A stretch of 64,000 nt of DNA, taken from assembly GCA_964493325.1 (NCBI GenBank), contig CAZBMD010000005.1, positions 30,225 to 94,224 on the forward strand. Reading direction: 5' to 3'. The stretch's first letter is position 1, and the number at the start of each line of letters is the position of its first letter. The stretch comes from CAZBMD01 sp964493325. GTDB lineage: Bacteria; Babelota; Babeliae; Babelales; RVW-14. The position numbers and the translations under genes are program-made. The notes below the pieces were generated by a model. The model worked only from the letters and a program-made list of their open reading frames with translations. It searched no databases and was not told the DNA's origin. This document shows positions 53,941 through 62,221 of this stretch, in pieces.

Positions 53941-54318
53941 TTATTTACCGTCAAGATTTTCAGCAAGAAAAAACTCATTCCCCTCCGAATCAGCAAAAGA
54001 GGCAAGTTTAACGTGACCAGGAACTTCCATGATGTCGCCATTAAATTTTACACCTTTGGCTTCAAAATCAGCCTTTGTTGCTACAATGTCATCAACAGTC
54101 AATGAAATCACAGCGTTCTTTTGATCCATATTACCACATTGTTCATTTTTTTTCCCAATACCAAGCGTTGTTCCACCATCGGTACCACAGAGCTCAAGCC
54201 ACCCAAACTCGGGGCAGTCTTTTACAAGATTAAGACCAACCGTCTGGGTGAAAAATTTCTTTGCTTGAGCAAGGTCAGTTACAGAAAGACTGATCAATTC
54301 AATTTTTTTAACAGCCAC
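53941..54318 (-). CDS. Glyoxalase/VOC-family protein
   Basis: 125 aa from a GTG at 54318, which has GAGGA 7 nt upstream and gives the usual VOC beginning K-K-I-E-L-I-S-L-S-V-T-D-L-A-Q-A-K-K-F-F. An in-frame ATG at 54423 would add 35 poorly conserved residues. The halves show the paired beta-alpha-beta pattern; G-W-L-E-L-C-G and F-A-D-S-E-G-N-E-F-F-L are typical. Family members bind a metal and act on lactoylglutathione, antibiotics or aromatic diols. The substrate is not indicated. There is no signal peptide. Confidence 0.8.
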   Translation of the reverse strand: MAVKKIELISLSVTDLAQAKKFFTQTVGLNLVKDCPEFGWLELCGTDGGTTLGIGKKNEQCGNMDQKNAVISLTVDDIVATKADFEAKGVKFNGDIMEVPGHVKLASFADSEGNEFFLAENLDGK

Positions 54319-54433
54319 AGACAGGTCCTCATTTGTGTTAGGTATCTCATTAAAAATCATACAACTAGAATCATCAGTATGACAAAAAAAACAATAACTG
54401 CAATAAACCTCGAAGTGGTCCATAATTCCATAA

Positions 54434-54471
54434 AAAAGGGGCCATCACTGTATAACATGATGCCCCCTTTT
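54434..54471 (-). terminator. Rho-independent terminator after the 54497 gene
   Basis: AAAAGGGG / CCCCTTTT outer stem with an inner CATCA/TGATG stem and a T6 run on the minus strand, located after the stop at 54497. Confidence 0.75.
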
Positions 54472-54496
54472 CTTACATCAACAGAATATTTAAAAT

Positions 54497-55432
54497 CTAT
54501 TTTTTTAATCCAAACAGACGCTTTACCCGAGACGTAAAAGATTCGGGCTGATTTGCCTTGTAGAGAAATTCCAGCGCCAATTCTTGCTCTTGAGAGGCTC
54601 TTTCTGCAGCTTCTATTTGATGCTGCTTCATAAGATCTCTGGTAATACCAAGAACAAGCGTATCTGTTTTAGGGCCATGGTGCTGTAAAAATCGAGCTTC
54701 GATAACAAAACCCAAATTGTTATATGGGTTTCTGGCTTTTTGACCAGTAGCAACCTCAGTCGCAATTTCTAATTTATTAAATCCCAACATCGTAAGCCCA
54801 TAAACAACAATAGCTTGCAACGCTTCAGGAAAATAGCCCTCTTCAGATCTAACGCCTGGAAGAGAAACAAGGTATAATACCCCTCTACAACCATCTACAT
54901 GCACGGTATCAAACCCAGCAAGTCCTAAAATAACCCCGTCTTGTTTTCTAGTAACAACCCAAACCTCCGGTTCCCCCTGCTCAAGACGAGCACACATCTC
55001 TTCCATATCCAAGACAGCTTCTTGATAAGAGGCATAAAGAGGCTGCAATGCACCAGTATCCTGCAACTCAGGTTTACGCAAGACAAGACGCTCTGTATGA
55101 AGCATTGGCAAGTTCTTAAAAAATTTTTGGATAGATTCAAGGGTCAATACTTCTTCAGAAACTATATCGACAGAAGTCACTTGCTGATCACCAACATTCT
55201 GAAGGCTAGGATAAGGAGAAACATAATACTGTTGAGAATTGCTCACTGACCCCAAACTGCCGTACACATGCTCACAACCATACACACAGGGAGCATGGTA
55301 TCCAATACTATATTCACTAGAGCTATATTCACTCAACAGAGGAACATATTCTTCTCCCAAATCCAATCCTCCGTGCACCCCCGGCATCACACAACTAAGC
55401 GCAATTGCACTTATCCATAGAGTCTTCTTCAT
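54497..55432 (-). CDS. Secreted GNAT-family acetyltransferase
   Basis: 311 aa. A signal peptide ends near G-V-H-G. An N-terminal Tyr/Ser-rich segment (about 30-95) precedes a RimJ/RimL-like GNAT domain (about 110-265): T-E-R-L-V-L-R-K-P-E-L-Q-D, V-I-L-G-L-A-G-F, G-Y-F-P-E-A-L-Q-A-I-V-V-Y-G and N-P-Y-N-N-L-G-F. The usual acetyl-CoA loop is replaced by E-E-G-Y-F-P-E-A-L, close to the Rim-type G-Y-A-x-E-A. A charged helical C-terminal part follows. Secretion of a GNAT suggests acetylation of a host or envelope target, but this is inference. It is followed by a good terminator. Confidence 0.72.
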   Translation of the reverse strand: MKKTLWISAIALSCVMPGVHGGLDLGEEYVPLLSEYSSSEYSIGYHAPCVYGCEHVYGSLGSVSNSQQYYVSPYPSLQNVGDQQVTSVDIVSEEVLTLESIQKFFKNLPMLHTERLVLRKPELQDTGALQPLYASYQEAVLDMEEMCARLEQGEPEVWVVTRKQDGVILGLAGFDTVHVDGCRGVLYLVSLPGVRSEEGYFPEALQAIVVYGLTMLGFNKLEIATEVATGQKARNPYNNLGFVIEARFLQHHGPKTDTLVLGITRDLMKQHQIEAAERASQEQELALEFLYKANQPESFTSRVKRLFGLKK

Positions 55433-55558
55433 CCAACATCCTTCTCTGTTACGATAGAGACCTATTTACCCATGAGTGCAGTAAATCACAGATACATGGG
55501 CTTTTTCAAGATGCTGACAAAAAATTGTTAAAGTTTAAAAAGTTGATTACCTCAGTTA

Positions 55559-56089
55559 TTAATGTTTGAATGCAACCTCAAGACCTGTACTTTTTTGGAA
55601 ATCTTCTCCGCTAGCATCCAATTTTAAAAGAGAGGCAGCCTGAGATAATTCAGCATTTAACTCTTTCAATAAATCTTTGAACTTTCTAAATGTTTCTTCT
55701 CTTTTTTCTTCTCTTTTTTTGTTATCAAAGTCCTTAATCAATCGCTTAATAGCAATATAAGAAACACCTGTTGATAATAAAAACGATGAAGCACCTATGA
55801 GAAGTCCAGCTGCTACATTAGACTCATCTTTACCAAACTTAAAAGATGCATTTAAAGCGAATCCCAAAGGCCTATAGAATAATGCTACAGCTGTCGTTGT
55901 TGCTATAAGTCCACATCCTCCAGCAATGCCAGCTATCAGCGCATCTTCAAGCTCAAGCCGTGACTGGTTGACTGATACAGAAACATTAGTATCATCTTGG
56001 ACTGCTAATACCAATGAAAATGATTGGCAAAATAAGAAAATAACTGCCAAGCTATAGTTCAAAAAGCTTTTTAACGGTTGTTTGTGCAT
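55559..56089 (-). CDS. Small membrane protein of unknown function
   Basis: 176 aa with an N-terminal signal-like helix, then two further hydrophobic helices (A-G-I-A-G-G-C-G-L-I-A-T and A-A-G-L-L-I-G-A-S-S-F-L-L-S) and a charged, helical C terminus (K-K-R-E-E-K-R-E-E). AAGGA lies 9 nt before the ATG. No known domain. The signal peptide, membrane helices and charged helical tail recall the 25.6-27.9 kb trio, but the sequence is different. Confidence 0.6.
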   Translation of the reverse strand: MHKQPLKSFLNYSLAVIFLFCQSFSLVLAVQDDTNVSVSVNQSRLELEDALIAGIAGGCGLIATTTAVALFYRPLGFALNASFKFGKDESNVAAGLLIGASSFLLSTGVSYIAIKRLIKDFDNKKREEKREETFRKFKDLLKELNAELSQAASLLKLDASGEDFQKSTGLEVAFKH

Positions 56090-56260
56090 AATAAAAAATC
56101 CTTAAATGCTATATTGATTACGAGTGGTACATGATTGCAAGCAACTATACTCAAAAAAAACTTATAATTCAATATAGCTTTATCTACGGGTCAAATCGAA
56201 AAAACAAATTATTTCAGCTATGCCATAAATATTAAAGTTTCAATGAAAAGTGAAGAATGC

Positions 56261-57379
56261 TTACCCATTAACCCCAATACTCAAACAAAATTGCTCAAAC
56301 GCTTGATCAAGAAAAAGATTGCTCACTTCTTTAAAAACCTCTTTACCCCACAGATAATTTCTCCCGTGAGGAAACGGCGTTATGATTGCAACACTCAATG
56401 AAGAAGAGACTGCAAAAATAGTCTTAAAAACATCTTTCGAACAATAAACATCGTCCTGCCCATGAAAAAACAAAATTGGAATTTTTACCTGTGCTAAATA
56501 ATCTGTTAATTCTGGTATTTTATCAAATTGCACGCCAGTCACAATTTCAGTTAACTTTTGTAGAGCATCCTGAAACCATACTTGCTGCGTCACACACGGC
56601 AACGGTGACCAGGGCTTTATTCCTGAGCACGTTAGCGAGGGGTATGCTGCGATTTTTCTGATAACGCTGGTTACGTCCGGCCAACACCCATCAATAATTA
56701 ACTTATCAAACACATCTGGGAGCTCTGCCGCAATTTTTAAGAAAATCGATGCGGAATAACACTGCGCCACACCGTATATTTTTTCAAAATCTTTATGTTT
56801 TTTGATCGCGTCGATCACAGCAAGAACATCTTGAGACTCATCTCTACCAAGCTTAGTGACATTCATATCAACACCAAATAATTTGTAAGTTAAAGTTCCC
56901 AACCAGTGAGGAGGATAAAGCCCCGCCCAACCGGGGCCATTATCAAGACCCTGGCCTCGATAGTCAAAAAGTACAATATTTTTATCGGGAAACAGCTTCA
57001 AAAATGGAACCATTTTTGTCATGGGTACAGGAAAACCTGTACCAACAACAACGAGCTCGTTACTCCCTCGATCAAAATAAAAATAAGGAACACGAATTCC
57101 ATCGATCGTTGTTGCATAATATCCCCACCTAACACCTGACTCTTGTTTTATGTCTTGCAAAACCTCTTGATTATTCAAAAGATAGTCACGTGAAAAATAT
57201 TTTTGCTGAGCATTATCATTTAAGTTGGAATGTTTTTCTTGGGCGCGGCCAATAAATTCTTGCGATAACTCAAAAGAATCGCTTTCTTGCATCCATACAA
57301 AAAATGGATGTTGAGCTGGCGCACAAGCATGCCAGCCCACACATAACAACACAAAAAGAATAAAAGGCCCCATCTCCAT
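56261..57379 (-). CDS. Exported alpha/beta hydrolase with a possible Cys nucleophile
   Basis: 372 aa from ATG 57379 (AAGGAAGG upstream). A signal peptide covers about 1-20. Alpha/beta hydrolase elements are V-V-V-G-T-G-F-P (oxyanion strand), L-F-D-Y-R-G-Q-G, the elbow G-V-A-Q-C-Y-S-A in which Cys replaces the usual Ser, I-L-F-F-H-G-Q-D-D (acidic residue) and P-F-P-H-G (His). A Cys nucleophile occurs in dienelactone-hydrolase-like enzymes. It is 17 bp after the ABC transporter substrate-binding gene and appears to be the last gene of that operon. The substrate is unknown. Confidence 0.65.
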   Translation of the reverse strand: MEMGPFILFVLLCVGWHACAPAQHPFFVWMQESDSFELSQEFIGRAQEKHSNLNDNAQQKYFSRDYLLNNQEVLQDIKQESGVRWGYYATTIDGIRVPYFYFDRGSNELVVVGTGFPVPMTKMVPFLKLFPDKNIVLFDYRGQGLDNGPGWAGLYPPHWLGTLTYKLFGVDMNVTKLGRDESQDVLAVIDAIKKHKDFEKIYGVAQCYSASIFLKIAAELPDVFDKLIIDGCWPDVTSVIRKIAAYPSLTCSGIKPWSPLPCVTQQVWFQDALQKLTEIVTGVQFDKIPELTDYLAQVKIPILFFHGQDDVYCSKDVFKTIFAVSSSLSVAIITPFPHGRNYLWGKEVFKEVSNLFLDQAFEQFCLSIGVNG

Positions 57380-57395
57380 ACTACCTTCCTTGTTA

Positions 57396-58196
57396 TTAAA
57401 GTTTTTTATTAAACCATTTTTTTTCAAGCTGATCCAACGATCCATCTGCCTTCATCTGCTCAACAACAGCTTTTATCTGCTGAGTTAGCAGCTCATTCTC
57501 TTTGGCTATGCCAATACCATGACCAAACCCTTTTTCACTGTCCAGAAGTTGATGACTGATGACTTTTATCTCAGGATATTTTTTCTGCAGCTCTTCAACT
57601 ACCACGGGTTCAATCATAGCGGCAAGCGACTTGCCATATTTTAAATCCATAATAAGATCGTGAATAGTATCAAGCTGCTTAACTTCAAGAAAGCTGTATT
57701 TTAAAACAACATTTTCTTGCAATGATCCAGGCTGCACACAGATGGTTCTAATATCCAATTTTTTTATGTCCTCAACCGATGCAACACCTTCTGGAATTTT
57801 GCCCCAAAATAAAATGGGGAGTTCATGCAACTGCTTACCTTGGTAGTGCACCATGTTCATAGCATTCAATCGCTCATTGGTGATGGTAATTCCAGCAAGT
57901 ACCGCATCTATTTTCCCTTGAGTTAACCCAATAAACAGTGAATCAAAGGGCATGTCTTTGACTACCAATTTCTTATTTAACTTTTGAGCAATCGCCTGGG
58001 CGACATCAATATCAAATCCCTCAATTTCTCCTTGATCATTGAGCACTTGGTAAGGAGGAAATGGTGTGTTCACCCCGATAACAAGCTCTAACTCATTTTT
58101 TTTGTTGCCGGCGCAAGAAGATAACAAAAGAGCAATCCCCACAAAAATTGTAGCCAGCACGCTTTTGATTATGATTGTTTTTGATATGTTTTTCAT
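57396..58196 (-). CDS. Polar amino-acid ABC transporter, substrate-binding lipoprotein
   Basis: 266 aa from ATG 58196 (AAGGA upstream). Lipobox L-L-S-S-C with Cys28 indicates a lipid-anchored periplasmic binding protein. Family features include V-I-G-V-N-T-P-F-P-P-Y, G-E-I-E-G-F-D-I-D-V-A-Q-A-I-A and D-A-V-L-A-G-I-T-I-T (SBP_bac_3). It delivers polar amino acids or related solutes to the permease encoded upstream. The exact substrate cannot be read from sequence. Confidence 0.92.
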   Translation of the reverse strand: MKNISKTIIIKSVLATIFVGIALLLSSCAGNKKNELELVIGVNTPFPPYQVLNDQGEIEGFDIDVAQAIAQKLNKKLVVKDMPFDSLFIGLTQGKIDAVLAGITITNERLNAMNMVHYQGKQLHELPILFWGKIPEGVASVEDIKKLDIRTICVQPGSLQENVVLKYSFLEVKQLDTIHDLIMDLKYGKSLAAMIEPVVVEELQKKYPEIKVISHQLLDSEKGFGHGIGIAKENELLTQQIKAVVEQMKADGSLDQLEKKWFNKKL

Positions 58197-58212
58197 TTTT
58201 TCCTTCAATCAA

Positions 58213-58911
58213 TTATTCGCAATTCATAAATTCATTAACTAATGTTGACGAACTAAGCACACTGCAATCTCCAACAATATGACCATCTTGCATCAAATAA
58301 ATATGATCAACTGTACGTTTTACAAACGTCATGTCATGGCTACTCACCACAACGGTATATCCTTTTGCTGCAAGCTCTCTGAGAAGATTTCCAACAATTT
58401 TTGAATTTTCAGGATCAAGGGCTGATGTTGGTTCATCAAATAACAAAACATCAGGCTTTAAACAGAGCGCACGCGCGATAGCAACTCGTTGCTGCTGCCC
58501 TCCTGATAGCTGCGATGGAAACTTATTCTGTACATGATCAACGCCAAGTGAGAGCAAACACCCAAGAGCCTGCTGCTGAGCATCAACTTTATTCATCTTT
58601 AAAACCGTCATCAAAGGATGCATACAATTTTGCAGCACCGTCAAATGAGGAAATAAATAAAATTGCTGAAAAACAAACCCAATGGACTGCGCTCGTTTGT
58701 CAGCTGCCAACGCTTTGACATTCTGCTCGTTGCAAGAAATGGTACCATCATACTGATGAACCAAATTGGCAATGCACTGCAACAATGATGTTTTGCCTGC
58801 CCCACTCTTTCCAACCAGCCCAACAACCGTTCCTTTTTTGATGTGAAAATCAACGCCATGTAAAATGTGTGTGCCACCAAGCGTCAGCAAAACATTTTTC
58901 CCATTAATCAT
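58213..58911 (-). CDS. Polar amino-acid ABC transporter, ATP-binding protein
   Basis: 232 aa from ATG 58911 (AAAGGG upstream). Walker A is G-K-S-G-A-G-K-T-S, the signature motif is L-S-G-G-Q-Q-Q-R, Walker B is L-L-F-D-E-P-T-S-A-L-D-P, and the switch His is in S-S-H-D. It closely resembles GlnQ/HisP ATPases. It overlaps the permease gene by 8 bp and is followed at once by the binding-protein gene. Confidence 0.95.
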   Translation of the reverse strand: MINGKNVLLTLGGTHILHGVDFHIKKGTVVGLVGKSGAGKTSLLQCIANLVHQYDGTISCNEQNVKALAADKRAQSIGFVFQQFYLFPHLTVLQNCMHPLMTVLKMNKVDAQQQALGCLLSLGVDHVQNKFPSQLSGGQQQRVAIARALCLKPDVLLFDEPTSALDPENSKIVGNLLRELAAKGYTVVVSSHDMTFVKRTVDHIYLMQDGHIVGDCSVLSSSTLVNEFMNCE

Positions 58912-59572
58912 GAGCAAGCCCTTTTTCAATTTTTTTACCAATCATATCAATGATAGTCGTCATAGCCAGGTATAAGCATGCAACAAGCAAATAGATAGTC
59001 ATTGGTTGCATGCTACGTGCAATAATGTTAATACCAACTCTTGTCATTTCTAGAAGCCCAATCATCGACAAAAGCGAGGTCTCTTTGAGCACAATCACAA
59101 CTTCGCTCACCAGTGCTGGCAAAACATTTTTGAGACCTTGTGGCAAAATAATATGCAACACTGCCTGTGATTGCGAATATCCCAGAGCCATACTCGCAAG
59201 CCACTGACCTGCGGGCAATGCATCAATACCGGCCCTAACAATTTCAGAAACATAAGCCCCCATATTCAAGCCAAGAGCAAGTGCCCCAGCAACAAATGGC
59301 GAAAGGTTGACTCCCAAAAGATCGGGTAGCGCGTAATAAACTATTAAAATTTGTACATACGAAGGCGTGCCACGTATAACTAAAACATAGGCCTCTATGA
59401 TCCTGCCGATAATGGGCGTTTTAAGTTTTTTGCATTGCAGCACACCAAGAAAAATGCCCGCACAAATACCAAGTAATGAAGCCAAAATAGCCACTTGTAT
59501 GGTCACCAAAAGACCCCACAGTAAGGGAGGCAACCACTGCATAATTGATGAAAACAATGCTATAGATTGCAT
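58904..59572 (-). CDS. Polar amino-acid ABC transporter, permease
   Basis: 222 aa with about five membrane helices. HisM/GlnP-type signatures include R-G-T-P-S-Y-V-Q-I-L, the EAA-like loop region from E-I-V-R-A-G-I through A-L-G-Y-S-Q, and L-K-E-T-S-L-L-S-M-I. A single permease gene implies a homodimer. AAGGAG is 5 nt before the ATG. It is the first structural gene of the transporter operon. Confidence 0.94.
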   Translation of the reverse strand: MQSIALFSSIMQWLPPLLWGLLVTIQVAILASLLGICAGIFLGVLQCKKLKTPIIGRIIEAYVLVIRGTPSYVQILIVYYALPDLLGVNLSPFVAGALALGLNMGAYVSEIVRAGIDALPAGQWLASMALGYSQSQAVLHIILPQGLKNVLPALVSEVVIVLKETSLLSMIGLLEMTRVGINIIARSMQPMTIYLLVACLYLAMTTIIDMIGKKIEKGLAHD

Positions 59573-59716
59573 GTTTTCTCCTTATTTTTATAAAAAATTA
59601 AGATTCAATAAAAAAGTGTAAGCAACACTCAAACACCGCAACCATCATACGAAATGCTGCTGCTTAATGAATTCATGCATACACACAACACTAAAGAATG
59701 GGTATTGAGAAAAGAA

Positions 59717-59854
59717 TTATACGCGCTTTGCGCGCCGAATGATAAAAGAGCTGGAATTGCTAAGAAGAGAAAGAAGAAAAGCAGGAGCTGAAAGAGCTTT
59801 GAAAAAATGCTCCCTCACAAGTATCGACGCATTAAAAAAAAGGTGCGCGTTCAT
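59717..59854 (-). CDS. Possible small protein or leader peptide upstream of the ABC operon
   Basis: 45 aa, ATG 59854 to TAA 59717, with AGGAA 6 nt upstream. It has a hydrophobic middle (F-K-A-L-S-A-P-A-F-L-L-S-L-L) and a basic end (R-R-A-K-R-V). The gene is on the same strand as the amino-acid transporter and ends 145 bp before it. A leader role is possible, but no amino-acid run or attenuator was identified. No homologue recognised. Confidence 0.3.
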   Translation of the reverse strand: MNAHLFFNASILVREHFFKALSAPAFLLSLLSNSSSFIIRRAKRV

Positions 59855-59974
59855 AAACTGTTCCTACTTTGAAAATTAATTAAGACGTTTAAATACTACC
59901 AACCCAAAGACTAATTGTCAATATCACCTCTTTTTAGTTGGTTCATCAAGAATACATTATTACTAAAAACATTA

Positions 59975-60002
59975 TTGACACCATTCAAGACCAATGTAGA
60001 AT
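59975..60002 (+). promoter_or_regulatory. Strong promoter for the ankyrin genes
   Basis: Perfect TTGACA at 59975-59980 and TAGAAT at 59997-60002 with a 16-bp spacer. It predicts a transcript start near 60009 and a 40-nt leader to ATG 60050. The same design appears at 62152-62179. Confidence 0.7.
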
Positions 60003-60049
60003 AAGCGTCCCCCTTGTATTATTTTCTAAACTGCATTTAAGGATAATTT

Positions 60050-60955
60050 ATGAAAAAACTGGCTATTGCTATTGCTCTCTGCTCATCGTTAGCTTTGTCA
60101 CAACTTACCGCCGTTCCATTGTTTGAAGCAACAACGCTGCGCCAATTACACACATGGCTTGAAAATTGTGAAAATTCAGAAGTCAACACAACTTCAACTT
60201 TTTTGACTACAGAGCAACAAATTGAACTATTGTCTATTGACTTCAAATCAGTGGCCAAACTTATTCCAATCTTACATGCTCACAAAAAACTAAATCCGAA
60301 AGAAACATCCAATCTTACCAGCGCTGAAATTGCATCTCTCTACACCAAGCTTGTCAAATTCATTTTTGGAGAAAAATATGCAACGTATTTACAAATCTAT
60401 CAACAAAGCAAAGATAGAATTCTGAATATTGAAAATAATCAGAGAGGATCCATAAATCTTAATTTTATAGAACAATACATCAACTTTGCTTGTGACAATC
60501 TCAATGGAAAAACAATTCTTCATGAGTCGGTCATCAATCAAAGTCCCTGCTTGTCATTGCTCTTAAACAACAACAACATCGATGTTAATGCTCAAGACTG
60601 CAGTGGCTTTACACCTCTTCATGATGCCATACTAAATATTGAAGACCAGGTGTATCAGCAAGAAGAAAATGACGAACCATCATATGAGAATATTTATACA
60701 CTTTCCATGCTCTTACACGCTGGTGCCAATCCAAACATTCAAGATTTTTATGGATCAACACCTCTACATTATGCCGTCATGGCAGGACTCCCGGAAGCAA
60801 CTCGATTATTAGTAAACTATAACGCAGACGCTTCGGTAACAAATCTAAAAGGCAAATCACCTATCGATTGTGCAAGAGAAGCATGGACTGAAATAGATGA
60901 TGACGACCAAGCTCAAGAAAGAGTTTACAAAGTTTATAACCTTCTTTGCCCTTAA
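60050..60955 (+). CDS. Secreted ankyrin-repeat protein
   Basis: 301 aa. A signal peptide ends near S-Q-L-T-A. The N-terminal half (about 25-165) is a helical domain shared by the three local paralogues (L-L-S-I-D-F-K-S-V-A-K-L-I-P-I-L-H-A-H-K). The C-terminal half has ankyrin repeats, with G-F-T-P-L-H-D-A-I, H-A-G-A-N-P-N-I-Q-D and G-S-T-P-L-H-Y-A-V-M-A-G. Ankyrin proteins bind other proteins, and exported ones are common host-interaction proteins in intracellular bacteria. AAGGA lies upstream of the ATG. It is first in a plus-strand group with its own promoter. Confidence 0.85.
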   Translation: MKKLAIAIALCSSLALSQLTAVPLFEATTLRQLHTWLENCENSEVNTTSTFLTTEQQIELLSIDFKSVAKLIPILHAHKKLNPKETSNLTSAEIASLYTKLVKFIFGEKYATYLQIYQQSKDRILNIENNQRGSINLNFIEQYINFACDNLNGKTILHESVINQSPCLSLLLNNNNIDVNAQDCSGFTPLHDAILNIEDQVYQQEENDEPSYENIYTLSMLLHAGANPNIQDFYGSTPLHYAVMAGLPEATRLLVNYNADASVTNLKGKSPIDCAREAWTEIDDDDQAQERVYKVYNLLCP

Positions 60956-60980
60956 CATCTAAAAGCCCCACGGACTAATC

Positions 60981-61874
60981 ATGCTCAAGCTTGCTACTAT
61001 TTTTCTTCTCACTATTACCTTTGCATCTTCTCCGCTTTTTGCTTTGAAAGTATTTAAACCAGAAACGCTTAAACAATTAAAAAGATGTTCTTCAAAAGAA
61101 GAAATTCAGGCATCTTCTTTTTTATCACAACCACAAAAAGATTTTCTCAGTAACATAGATTACACATCTGTAGCGACACTCATTCCAGCTCTTCATGCTC
61201 ATAAATACTTGAGCAATAAAAAAGATCCCAATCTAACGAATCAAGAAATAACAGATATTTATACTCACATTATCACAATCATTTTTGGGCAACCATACGC
61301 AGACCGTCTACCAACATTATCAAACCACAAAGATCTTATTTTTGAACATGAAGAAACGCTTCTTCTGCCAGGAAATAAAAGAGATCGAGAATCTATAAAA
61401 TCACTAACAACCTATCTAAATATTGCTTGTACCCCATCTAATGGTATAACATTTTTACATGATGCAATTATTCTGCAATGCTCAAACACAGTAAAATTTC
61501 TTTTGCAATGCAGCACGGTTGATTTAAATGCCCAAGACAGTGAAGGGTGGACTCCACTGCATTATGCTGTTTCGGAAATAAAAACAAAAATGCTTCAACA
61601 AGAACAAAACAATAAAGACATTCATGAAGATATTAGTATTCTTACTATGCTTTTAGAAAAAGGGTGTGATCCTAATAGGCAAGATTTTAAAGGATCCTCA
61701 CCTCTTTATTATGCATTAGCTGCCAATCTGCCTGTAACGGCGCAAGTCCTGATTGCAAAAAAGGCAAATCCTTACCTCCTAAATTTTGAAGGCCTTACTC
61801 CCGCACATTGGTTTTATTTGAATCAAGCAAACTATTGCTGCTCATGCCACTTAGTTAAAAAGGTATCAACATAG
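60981..61874 (+). CDS. Secreted ankyrin-repeat protein, paralogue 2
   Basis: 297 aa, similar throughout to the preceding protein: signal peptide ending near S-P-L-F-A, shared helical domain (I-D-Y-T-S-V-A-T-L-I-P-A-L-H-A-H-K), and ankyrin units with G-W-T-P-L-H-Y-A-V, K-G-C-D-P-N-R-Q-D and G-S-S-P-L-Y-Y-A-L. It lies 25 bp after paralogue 1 and is probably cotranscribed with it. Its last 20 bp overlap the antisense HD-hydrolase remnant. Confidence 0.83.
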   Translation: MLKLATIFLLTITFASSPLFALKVFKPETLKQLKRCSSKEEIQASSFLSQPQKDFLSNIDYTSVATLIPALHAHKYLSNKKDPNLTNQEITDIYTHIITIIFGQPYADRLPTLSNHKDLIFEHEETLLLPGNKRDRESIKSLTTYLNIACTPSNGITFLHDAIILQCSNTVKFLLQCSTVDLNAQDSEGWTPLHYAVSEIKTKMLQQEQNNKDIHEDISILTMLLEKGCDPNRQDFKGSSPLYYALAANLPVTAQVLIAKKANPYLLNFEGLTPAHWFYLNQANYCCSCHLVKKVST

Positions 61875-62151
61875 CTTTGTATACATTGAATGAAATAGTC
61901 TTGATAATCTCTTGAACATGCTTGACCACACCTTGATCAATATTCAGTAAGGTAAGCCATTCACCCACAACCCGAAAACCAATTGCTTCATCTGCTTTAT
62001 GAAACTTCGAATCGGCAATGACATAAAGCAGTGCTGTAAGATTTATAATCAATTTTCGCTTCATAATTTAGGAATTACAATTTTCAAACACAAATTTAAG
62101 ATGAGAAATGCTTTCACTAAGAACCTTTGCTGCAATATCTATATGAGACAT
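61855..62151 (-). pseudogene. Remnant of an HD-domain phosphohydrolase
   Basis: Two consecutive minus-strand frames, 62151 to a stop at about 62069 and 62064 to 61855, read as one broken protein. The second part matches HD-family hydrolases (YpgQ/YedJ-like): A-D-S-K-F-H-K-A-D-E-A-I-G, then L-L-N-I-D-Q-G-V-V-K-H-V-Q-E-I-I-K-T-I-S-F. The metal-binding H-D is replaced by Y-V in A-L-L-Y-V-I-A-D-S-K, and the upstream HD core is missing. It is therefore a decayed gene. It overlaps the 3' end of the ankyrin gene by 20 bp. Confidence 0.6.
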
Positions 62152-62179
62152 TTAACATGAACTTAGTTTAAGATAGAAT
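62152..62179 (+). promoter_or_regulatory. Promoter for the third ankyrin gene
   Basis: TTAACA at 62152-62157 and TAGAAT at 62174-62179 with a 16-bp spacer, like the promoter at 59975-60002. The ATG at 62222 follows about 36 nt after the predicted start point. Confidence 0.6.
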
Positions 62180-62221
62180 TTTAATGTATAGATCTACGAT
62201 AAATCACAAGGAACTTATTCT

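Larger units (their letters stand above)
59573..60049. other. 477-bp divergent intergenic region
   Basis: AT-rich region between the ABC operon (minus) and the ankyrin genes (plus). It holds the promoter at 59975-60002 for the ankyrin genes and a 45-codon minus-strand ORF (59717-59854), listed separately. No other feature was recognised. Confidence 0.5.
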
